Shown in pieces: positions 1 through 4,862 of a DNA stretch of 7,596 nt; within the stretch, counting starts at the first letter, position 1; each line of letters begins with the position of its first letter. Source of the DNA: Desulfurococcales archaeon (lineage in GTDB: Archaea; Thermoproteota; Thermoprotei_A; CAZTBM01; SZUA-1508). The notes under the pieces were generated by a model. That model had not been told where the DNA came from, did not search any database, and saw nothing but the letters and a program-made list of their open reading frames with translations. The translations under genes were made by a program, and so were the position numbers. Location: assembly GCA_015661855.1 (NCBI GenBank), contig DQVH01000041.1, forward strand, positions 1-7,596, written 5' to 3'.

Positions 1-125
1 AGAGCTACTGCTATAACAGCGAGAACATAGCCCAGTCCAGCAGAGACAGCGAAGGCTATGGGGAACGTGAGTAGTGCAAGGATAATACCCAGAATAAATA
101 GGAGGATAACCTTCCCTGTACTCAA
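1..125 (-). CDS. Membrane protein, N-terminal part only (runs off the left edge)
   Basis: A reading frame on the minus strand opens with TTG at 125 and stays open to the window edge, giving 41 residues. They are almost entirely hydrophobic: after a short LSTGK start come two stretches (about residues 6-27 and 29-41) rich in I, L, V, A, F and G, as expected for a signal anchor or the first one to two membrane helices. An in-frame TAG lies 36 bases upstream, and TTG is the only start codon after it. A TATA-like box sits about 35 bases before the start. Base composition differs from the neighbours: about 48% GC over 1-120 and 17 of 41 codons ending in G or C, against about 5 of the first 31 codons of TrkH. 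It lies 84 bases downstream of the radical SAM gene in the same direction. I do not recognise the family; too little is present to assign a function. Confidence 0.6.
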   Translation of the reverse strand, partial: MSTGKVILLFILGIILALLTFPIAFAVSAGLGYVLAVIAVA

Positions 126-156
126 GGCTTTCCCCCAACTCTGGGAGGTAGTACAC

Positions 157-163
157 TATTTAA
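157..163 (-). promoter_or_regulatory. TATA-like box for the partial membrane gene
   Basis: Read on the minus strand this is TTAAATA. Its centre is about 35 bases before the TTG at 125, which would place transcription start roughly 10 bases before that codon, leaving a short leader containing a run of five G. It suggests the membrane gene can be transcribed independently of the Nre/radical SAM pair. The evidence is position and sequence only. Confidence 0.35.
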
Positions 164-209
164 GTTCTATTGGGTTAGTTTTAGCTGTTACTCAAGGTGG
201 TGTTGTAGA

Positions 210-1049
210 TTACTTAAGGAATTCGGTGATACTTTTAGAGAATTTATACTTGAAGGAGGGTACACACTTAACTTTATATTTTCTGCTCAGCATACTCATT
301 ATGTTTACTATTTTCTCATAGTATTCTCTGGTTTGACTTAGCCTTACTACCTCCTTTAACTCTATTTTGAAGGGCCACTTTCTCTTCATAATACTTAGTG
401 ATGTAGGTTTAATGTTTAGTTTATCGTAGATAATGTATGATCCTACTTCTGCTGCTACTTTAACTACCTCCTCTAACTGCTCTACACTGTCATTTACTTT
501 CGGTATTATTGGGCCTAGGAATAGCCATGTCTCAATACCCCTTCTGGAATAGTATTCTAGTATTTTAACTCTACTTTCTGGTGGTGGAGCGTTTGGTTCG
601 AGAAGGTATGCTACATCATCTCTCATAGTGGTTATGGTTACTCCTATATCGAATAGCTCTGAATTAACTATATCGCTATCTCTTAGTACTAGTGTTGACT
701 TAGTTTGTATTGAGATTTTGAATCCATACTTTACTAGTATTTTTAGGCATTTCCTTGTTAACTCCATTTTAGCTTCTACTGGCTGGTATGGATCTGTTAT
801 TGTTGAAACTCCTACAATACCCTTCTTTAACTTCTTAACCTCCTCCTCTAGGATGTTAGCTATATTCTCTTTAGCTACTACTATTAAGCCCCAATTGTAT
901 GCCACCTCTCTATCACTTGTAAAGTCTGGTGAGTAACAGTATATACATGAGTGTTCACATCCTATATAGGGGTTTAGAGCGTAATCTATGTCTGGTAGTC
1001 GCGATTTTGATATAGCTTTAGTAACCTTAATAGACCTGTATATGGTCAT
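210..1049 (-). CDS. Radical SAM protein, SplB-like (spore photoproduct lyase-related) family
   Basis: This 279-residue protein has the radical SAM cluster motif CEHSCIYC, with C31, C35 and C38 as the expected ligands of a 4Fe-4S cluster that cleaves S-adenosylmethionine. Further blocks fit the SplB-like group (COG1533): an STITDPYQPVEAK stretch (about 82-94), TKSTLVLRDSDI (116-127), a GVTITT strand (136-141), EPNAPPPESRV (151-161) and LFLGPIIPKVND (176-187). The family includes spore photoproduct lyase, which repairs a thymine dimer, but most members, including the short archaeal ones, have no known substrate, so lesion repair is inference here. The ATG start lies 13 bases after the Nre stop, with GGGTAG just upstream, so the two are very probably cotranscribed. 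The length is typical of the compact family members and no signal peptide or membrane segment is seen, so it should be cytoplasmic. Confidence 0.88.
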   Translation of the reverse strand: MTIYRSIKVTKAISKSRLPDIDYALNPYIGCEHSCIYCYSPDFTSDREVAYNWGLIVVAKENIANILEEEVKKLKKGIVGVSTITDPYQPVEAKMELTRKCLKILVKYGFKISIQTKSTLVLRDSDIVNSELFDIGVTITTMRDDVAYLLEPNAPPPESRVKILEYYSRRGIETWLFLGPIIPKVNDSVEQLEEVVKVAAEVGSYIIYDKLNIKPTSLSIMKRKWPFKIELKEVVRLSQTREYYEKIVNIMSMLSRKYKVKCVPSFKYKFSKSITEFLK

Positions 1050-1062
1050 AGACTATACTACC

Positions 1063-2295
1063 CTACTTTACGTATTTACTTATAGTCTCCTGTTTTAGTA
1101 GGGTTTTTACGAGGTATGATCTATCTATCCATGTGTTAATGTTTACTCGAGTAAACTTAGCTATATGGGATAGTACACTAGTAATACTGTTAAACTTTGT
1201 AGGCTTCTTTCTCAGTATTCTTCTTAAACACTCTCTAACAAACCATACACCAACTGGTATATTGAATCCACTATATATCTCCCTCCATAAGATTGCTGTT
1301 GCCTGACGCTTCATTCTTAAAAGTGCTTCTGCAACTGCAAGTCTTGATGCATAGTAGCATCCACCTATCTCGGGGTATGTTGTTCTACCAGTATAGCCTT
1401 CATAGTCTCCCTCAATTTCCACTTTTAGTCCTTGAGGATTCCACGTACTACCTGGAAACCATGCCTCCATCCACTCAAAACTCCAAGGTCTAGGTGCTAG
1501 TATTACTATGAATAGATTGTCCATAATGTAGTCTACGTATACATGGTATTCACTAATTACCTGAAACTCCTTAACCTTACTTACTAGGTAATCTGATATA
1601 ATACTGTCTACTGTTGTAATACTCCACCTTGTAGGTACTAGTCTTCTGTAACCCCTCCTACCTAAACCTCCAACACTGAGTATTCTCTGAATTGCTGATA
1701 CCGGTATACCACTCTCATATAATAGTATTATTGCGTTTCTAGCTTTCAAATCGTAATCGTAGTATACTTTTTCAAGTCTCCTATCACCTCTAACATTACC
1801 TACAATTTTAAACTTCTCCATAGGTGATGATGGACCCATGGGTGGCATGTGCTCGTCAAGTACTAGTCTTGGTCTAGGTATTCTAGTTAAGTATACCTCT
1901 ATATCAACGGGTTTTAGTGTTAGAGCTAACTCTTGGAGTTTAAGTACAACATCGTTTTCTACATCTACTACTCTAACCCTACACTTACCCCTAATGAGTG
2001 CTAAACGGTAACTTAGAATATCATTTAATGTATAGTTAAGCCATAACTCGGGTAAATCGTATACTGATGTATCACCTACTACTGGTGGTGTTGCTGGACC
2101 AATACTTACATATGGGTATCCTATTCTTCCAACAAAAACTGATGGTGGAGATGAACCAAAAATTTCCCTGTTAAACTTCAATAAGGTTTTAGAAATAAGC
2201 TTAATATTGTATTCCACTAGTAGTGGGCAGTAGGTGAGTCCACAGAGATTTCTACCGCCACGACATTTAACGCAAAGGCTATACTTAATGTTCAT
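1063..2295 (-). CDS. nre: Archaeal DNA repair protein Nre (NreA/NreB family)
   Basis: This 410-residue protein matches the archaeal Nre family, reported in Haloferax to work with UvrABC and PCNA in repair of mitomycin C damage. The N terminus has a putative zinc motif, C8-x2-C11-x6-C18-x4-C23, in the family setting CRGGRNLCG. Other family-like blocks are SPPSVFVGRIGYPYVSIGP (49-67), RRLVPTRWSITTVD (217-230), EGYTGRTTYPEIGGCYYASRLAV (299-321) and PVGVWFVRECLRR (347-359). The last nine residues contain QETISKYV, with Q402, I405, Y408 and V409 in the spacing of a PCNA-interacting (PIP) box, at the extreme C terminus where this family carries it. The length is normal for the family. It is the first gene of a likely operon with the SplB-like radical SAM gene 13 bases downstream. 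The ATG at 2295 has a TATA-like box 28 bases upstream (possibly leaderless) and also a GGAG six bases before it. Confidence 0.93.
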   Translation of the reverse strand: MNIKYSLCVKCRGGRNLCGLTYCPLLVEYNIKLISKTLLKFNREIFGSSPPSVFVGRIGYPYVSIGPATPPVVGDTSVYDLPELWLNYTLNDILSYRLALIRGKCRVRVVDVENDVVLKLQELALTLKPVDIEVYLTRIPRPRLVLDEHMPPMGPSSPMEKFKIVGNVRGDRRLEKVYYDYDLKARNAIILLYESGIPVSAIQRILSVGGLGRRGYRRLVPTRWSITTVDSIISDYLVSKVKEFQVISEYHVYVDYIMDNLFIVILAPRPWSFEWMEAWFPGSTWNPQGLKVEIEGDYEGYTGRTTYPEIGGCYYASRLAVAEALLRMKRQATAILWREIYSGFNIPVGVWFVRECLRRILRKKPTKFNSITSVLSHIAKFTRVNINTWIDRSYLVKTLLKQETISKYVK

Positions 2296-2318
2296 TCTCG
2301 CTCCAATTCTTGCTATTG

Positions 2319-2327
2319 TTATTTATG
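2319..2327 (-). promoter_or_regulatory. TATA box for nre
   Basis: Read on the minus strand this is CATAAATAA. Its centre lies about 28 bases before the A of the nre ATG, the distance expected if transcription starts at or within a few bases of the start codon, giving a leaderless or nearly leaderless mRNA. A GGAG at 2301-2304 could serve as a ribosome site only if transcription begins slightly earlier. Confidence 0.55.
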
Positions 2328-2394
2328 CTCCTATTCTACATTGTTTACCTTGGCTGCTTATAGGTTTTACCTTTACGTTTAGACTTTAACCCTA

Positions 2395-2412
2395 CAGCAT
2401 ATGCATATGCTG
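2395..2412. repeat. Perfect 18-bp palindrome, candidate operator
   Basis: CAGCATATGCATATGCTG equals its own reverse complement. The motif GCATAT occurs here at 2397-2402 and 2403-2408 and again just outside at 2412-2417. A symmetric site of this size about 100 bases upstream of the nre start fits a dimeric regulator or a cruciform or hairpin, but no binding protein is known and it may be chance in AT-rich DNA. Confidence 0.5.
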
Positions 2413-2520
2413 CATATAGTTCTATGGTTGAGAGGGACATGGGATTTATCACCCCCACTTATCTCCTTGGAGAGCTTTAGGGAGTATATGGATTTTATAA
2501 GTTTTACCCTAGGAGAGCTA

Positions 2521-2545
2521 TTGGGCTACCATCTATACAGCCCAA
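2521..2545. repeat. Inverted repeat, 7-bp stem and 11-base loop
   Basis: TTGGGCT (2521-2527) pairs exactly with AGCCCAA (2539-2545). There is no following T tract in either direction, so it is not an obvious terminator. It lies just after the second copy of GGAGAGCT and before the TATA-like box at 2579. Its role is unknown. Confidence 0.4.
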
Positions 2546-2578
2546 ATCGACACTAATGTAATGCTGAACTCAAATATC

Positions 2579-2586
2579 TATTTAAA
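2579..2586 (+). promoter_or_regulatory. TATA-like box upstream of the GC-rich element
   Basis: The sequence ATTTAAAC (within TATTTAAACG) resembles a crenarchaeal TATA box. Its centre near 2583 predicts a plus-strand transcription start at about 2608-2610, exactly where the GC-rich structured element begins. No protein start codon follows at a suitable distance. Confidence 0.35.
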
Positions 2587-2607
2587 CGTTTTTTGCAACA
2601 ACGCTTA

Positions 2608-2663
2608 AAGCAGGCCCGAATTGACCGAGCCGAGATTGGAATCTCGGGATTTCTGAGCTTTTC
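2608..2663 (+). ncRNA. Candidate structured small RNA of unknown class
   Basis: A GC-rich island (about 58% GC over 2611-2650) sits in AT-rich intergenic DNA. Its core is a perfect 7-bp stem, CCGAGAT (2630-2636) with ATCTCGG (2641-2647), closed by a TGGA loop. Two further segments, CCGAG (2625-2629) and CCCGA (2615-2619), can pair with the same 3' half. AAAGC near 2607-2611 can pair with GCTTT near 2657-2661 as an outer stem, and a four-T run follows. A TATA-like box is placed correctly for a start near 2608. I see no C/D boxes, no H/ACA-type ACA tail, and no tRNA, 7S or RNase P features. GC-rich islands in AT-rich hyperthermophiles often mark structured RNAs, which is the main argument. It could instead be a regulatory or terminator hairpin. 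Confidence 0.35.
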
Positions 2664-2797
2664 ATGGATATTACTAGCTCTTATGTCTCCTTAATATTCA
2701 TTTATGAAACGCGTTAATGTAGACTAGTGTTTGTAGAACCGGATGTTTATTATTGACTTTCTAGGTTTTGTGGGTAACTCTTTTTACTCTTATTAAA

Positions 2798-2804
2798 TTT
2801 AAAT
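2798..2804 (+). promoter_or_regulatory. Distal TATA-like box for trkH and its leader
   Basis: TTTAAAT, inside TTAAATTTAAATG, is a good crenarchaeal TATA match. Expected transcription start is near 2825-2830, about 85 bases before the trkH ATG. The resulting mRNA leader would include the small upstream ORF and the ribosome site before trkH. Confidence 0.45.
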
Positions 2805-2831
2805 GAAGTATAGTGTAGAGTGGTGGTGATT

Positions 2832-2861
2832 ATGGTAGTAGTTTTTGTGTTAACTATTTAG
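2832..2861 (+). CDS. Possible nine-codon upstream ORF in the trkH leader
   Basis: An ATG at 2832 starts a reading frame of nine codons (MVVVFVLTI) that ends in TAG. It follows TGGTGGTGAT (2821-2830), which can pair well with the archaeal 16S 3' end; the GGTG at 2822-2825 is six bases before the ATG. The stop is 52 bases before the trkH start and the frame differs from trkH. Whether the ribosome site lies within the mRNA depends on the exact start from the box at 2798, since transcription could begin inside it. The peptide may have no function of its own. It may be a leader ORF affecting trkH translation, or chance. Confidence 0.25.
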   Translation: MVVVFVLTI

Positions 2862-2885
2862 TAGCAGTTATGTGGATACACTTTC

Positions 2886-2892
2886 AATATAT
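2886..2892 (+). promoter_or_regulatory. Proximal TATA-like box for trkH
   Basis: AATATAT is centred about 25 bases before the trkH ATG, the spacing for a leaderless transcript. It is an alternative or addition to the box at 2798. A leaderless mRNA would exclude the GGTG ribosome site at 2905-2908, so the two signals imply different mRNAs. Confidence 0.35.
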
Positions 2893-2903
2893 CATGCTGG
2901 CTA

Positions 2904-2909
2904 GGGTGG
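2904..2909 (+). promoter_or_regulatory. Ribosome binding site of trkH
   Basis: GGGTGG contains GGTG (2905-2908), which pairs with the archaeal anti-Shine-Dalgarno, five bases before the ATG at 2914. An in-frame TGA directly precedes that ATG, so no start further upstream is possible. Together these fix the trkH start. Confidence 0.6.
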
Positions 2910-2913
2910 TTGA

Positions 2914-4389
2914 ATGTCTGTTTATGAGGGAGCTGTTTATGTTAGAGGTTGGCTTATAATTCTTAGTGCAATACTTAGAATCACGGCAATTGTAGGTTTA
3001 ACACTACTACTTCCAGCAATTGTAGGGTTCTTTTATAGAGAATTCTATGAGATGGAGGTATTTCTTATCCTAGGTGTTACAGTATTCACCATATCGTACA
3101 TTCTTGGTGCACTTTTACCTCAACCTAGATCTATAACTCTTGGTGAAGCACTATTAATTTCTGGAACTAGCTGGATTATTGTAGCAGTTATTGGTGGAAT
3201 ACCCTACGTTTACACTATAGGTATGAGCTGGGTTGATGCATTTTTTGAGAGTATGTCTGGATTCACAACTACCGGTATGACATTGATTAAGGTTATTGAG
3301 GGGAAGGCTAAATCGGTACTCTTTTGGAGAGCTTTAACACAGTGGCTTGGCGGTACAGGTATTATAATGTTGTTTTTAGTATTTGCAACAGCTACAGCTA
3401 GAGATGTTAGTTTGTGGAGACTATACTTAGCTGAAGCTAGAGATGTTAGGATTAGAGCTTCAACTTGGGGTACGGTTAAAGATATTTGGTTAATATACTT
3501 TGGCTACACAATAGTATGTATGTTTACTCTTAGACTACTAGGTCTTTCATGGTATGAAGCTATAACACACTCATTTACGTGTTTAGCTACTGGTGGTTTT
3601 TCAACTAGAACTGAGAGTATAGCTGCATTCCATAATCCAGCTGTTGAAATGGCATTAGCATTCTTTGCATTTATTGGTGGTACTAACTTTCTAGCACACT
3701 ATGTACTATTCAAGTATGGTTTAAGGAGGTTTCTAGGCTACTATGAAGTTAAAGCGGCCATATTTATCATATTGTGCTCTACAGGTTTAATAGTATATGA
3801 TTTGGTAAGTCATTTAGGAATAGACGTATTCAATGCTTTAAGGTATGCTATATTCCAGACTATATCCATTATGACTACTACGGGGTATACTACAGCTGAT
3901 ATTAACTCGTGGCCGCCACTATCTAAGCTAATACTACTAGCTCTAATGTTTGTTGGTGGTAACTTATGCTCGACAGGTGGTGCAATTAAGGTTGGTAGAA
4001 TTGTTGTAACATTTAAGGTTATGGTTAACCAGTTACAAACACTATTCCTGCCATCAGGTACTGTTAAACCTATTAGGCTAGGTACACACATACTAGGGTT
4101 AAGTGATATACTAAAGTTATTTACGTTCTTTACAGTATACTTTTTCGGTATCATTATTGGTACACTTATACTAACATTCTATGGCCATGAACCATTTAAA
4201 TCGTTATCAGCTATTGCTTCAGCTCAAGGTAATGTTGGTCCATGCTATCTAGACTTATTTGAGTTAAATGATGTATGTAAGATACTATTATCCCTACATA
4301 TGTGGCTTGGAAGGTTAGAGTTGATACCAGCTATAGCTTTACTAACTCCAGCGGCATGGATTCATGCATTTAAGAGGAGATTAAGATAG
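2914..4389 (+). CDS. trkH: TrkH-family potassium transporter, membrane subunit
   Basis: This 491-residue, strongly hydrophobic protein is the K+-translocating subunit of a Trk/Ktr-type uptake system. The four pore-loop repeats are visible by their filter glycines: TTTGMT (118-123), ATGGFS (225-230), TTTGYT (321-326) and AQGNVGP (437-443). Family blocks between them include ALTQWLGGTGIIML (140-153), FIGGTNF (253-259), FVGGNLCSTGGAIKVGR (346-362) and the C-terminal MWLGRLELIPAIALLTP (463-479). The length is normal for TrkH and all four filters look intact. Such channels usually work with a cytoplasmic nucleotide-binding TrkA/KtrA ring; no TrkA gene is in this window, so the partner must be encoded elsewhere. 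The gene appears to be a single transcription unit. It is preceded by two possible promoters and a possible leader ORF, and it ends 10 bases from a convergent gene. Confidence 0.95.
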   Translation: MSVYEGAVYVRGWLIILSAILRITAIVGLTLLLPAIVGFFYREFYEMEVFLILGVTVFTISYILGALLPQPRSITLGEALLISGTSWIIVAVIGGIPYVYTIGMSWVDAFFESMSGFTTTGMTLIKVIEGKAKSVLFWRALTQWLGGTGIIMLFLVFATATARDVSLWRLYLAEARDVRIRASTWGTVKDIWLIYFGYTIVCMFTLRLLGLSWYEAITHSFTCLATGGFSTRTESIAAFHNPAVEMALAFFAFIGGTNFLAHYVLFKYGLRRFLGYYEVKAAIFIILCSTGLIVYDLVSHLGIDVFNALRYAIFQTISIMTTTGYTTADINSWPPLSKLILLALMFVGGNLCSTGGAIKVGRIVVTFKVMVNQLQTLFLPSGTVKPIRLGTHILGLSDILKLFTFFTVYFFGIIIGTLILTFYGHEPFKSLSAIASAQGNVGPCYLDLFELNDVCKILLSLHMWLGRLELIPAIALLTPAAWIHAFKRRLR

Positions 4390-4399
4390 TTTCCAGTGT

Positions 4400-4783
4400 T
4401 TACTTAAACTTAGGTGTTAAGATTATTATATTCCTCCACTTCACTCTATACGATTTACTCATGAACTTCCTAAGTTTCTCCTCTAACTCACTAGTTTTAA
4501 TTATGGTTTTTAGTACCATTTGATCTCTATCGAAACATCCAATTAGTGTGTATGTGGGATGGTATACTATTACTGTAGATGTTGTTGCATAGTATTTACC
4601 ATCCCTTAAAACATTGTATACTACATTCCTGATTAGTGTTAAATCTATTCGCTTATAATCTCTAGCCTTTCTCTGATAGAATCTCTCAATAAGATGTTTT
4701 GTTATTTTAACTTCTAAACTACTGGGGGGTCTTACTAGGAGTTTAGCCCTATTATCTATAAAGTCACTACACTCTTCAGACAA
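4400..4783 (-). CDS. Small protein of unknown function, weakly DUF4258/RelE-like
   Basis: This 127-residue soluble protein is not one I firmly recognise. Its centre reads as a helix with H30-x2-E33-R34-x3-R38, a second helix (about 46-62, ending LRDGKYY), then two to three strands (TSTVIVYHP, YTLIGCFDRD, MVLKTIIKT), and a basic tail (KLRKFMSKSYRVKWR). This order, a His/Glu/Arg helix, then a helix, then strands ending in a T-rich strand, recalls DUF4258 and related RelE/BrnT-like small folds, some of which are toxins; that is a weak resemblance only. TTG at 4783 is the only usable start, because an in-frame TAG lies three codons upstream. It lies 79 bases downstream of the alpha-mannosidase on the same strand, with a possible TATA box between, and converges on trkH with a 10-base gap. 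No antitoxin-like small gene is adjacent. Confidence 0.7.
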   Translation of the reverse strand: MSEECSDFIDNRAKLLVRPPSSLEVKITKHLIERFYQRKARDYKRIDLTLIRNVVYNVLRDGKYYATTSTVIVYHPTYTLIGCFDRDQMVLKTIIKTSELEEKLRKFMSKSYRVKWRNIIILTPKFK

Positions 4784-4806
4784 GTCACTCTAAACCCTAA
4801 TCTATG

Positions 4807-4813
4807 ATTTAAC
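4807..4813 (-). promoter_or_regulatory. TATA-like box for the 127-residue protein
   Basis: Read on the minus strand this is GTTAAAT, centred about 27 bases before the TTG start at 4783, the spacing of a leaderless transcript. It would let the small gene be expressed separately from the mannosidase. Short AT-rich matches are common in this DNA, so it is only suggestive. Confidence 0.35.
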
Positions 4814-4862
4814 TATTACGTAAAATAGCTTACTCTAACTATTAAGATTAAGTATATTTGTC

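Larger units (their letters stand above)
2296..2913. other. Divergent regulatory gap between nre and trkH, no convincing protein gene
   Basis: These 618 bases separate two outward-facing genes. No long reading frame was recognised. In order it holds the nre promoter (2319-2327), a perfect 18-bp palindrome (2395-2412), an 8-base direct repeat GGAGAGCT at 2469-2476 and 2512-2519, a hairpin (2521-2545), a TATA-like box followed by a GC-rich hairpin element (2579-2663), a small palindrome AACGCGTT (2708-2715), and two candidate TrkH promoters with a nine-codon ORF between them. The length and number of structured elements are large for a compact archaeal genome. Confidence 0.7.

Noticed and set aside
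58..321. Plus-strand 87-codon reading frame
   Set aside because: It overlaps the minus-strand membrane gene start, its promoter and the radical SAM C terminus. The product has no recognisable family features, and the minus-strand frame at 1-125 is far more protein-like.
628..936. Plus-strand 102-codon reading frame inside the radical SAM gene
   Set aside because: It lies antisense to a gene with clear catalytic motifs and has no independent start signal or family match.
1293..1493. Plus-strand 66-codon reading frame inside nre
   Set aside because: It is antisense to conserved Nre blocks and shows no sign of coding.
1824..1830. Perfect box C sequence GTGATGA on the plus strand inside nre
   Set aside because: No CTGA box follows at guide spacing, so this is a chance match in coding sequence.
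2611..2660. tRNA, 7S RNA or RNase P RNA as identity of the GC-rich element
   Set aside because: It is too short for 7S or RNase P RNA and lacks a T-loop, acceptor stem or anticodon arm. The stem loop CCGAGAT-TGGA-ATCTCGG does not fit a T arm.
3810..4154. Minus-strand 114-codon reading frame inside trkH
   Set aside because: It is antisense to the conserved third filter and surrounding helices of TrkH; the frame is a by-product of trkH codon use.
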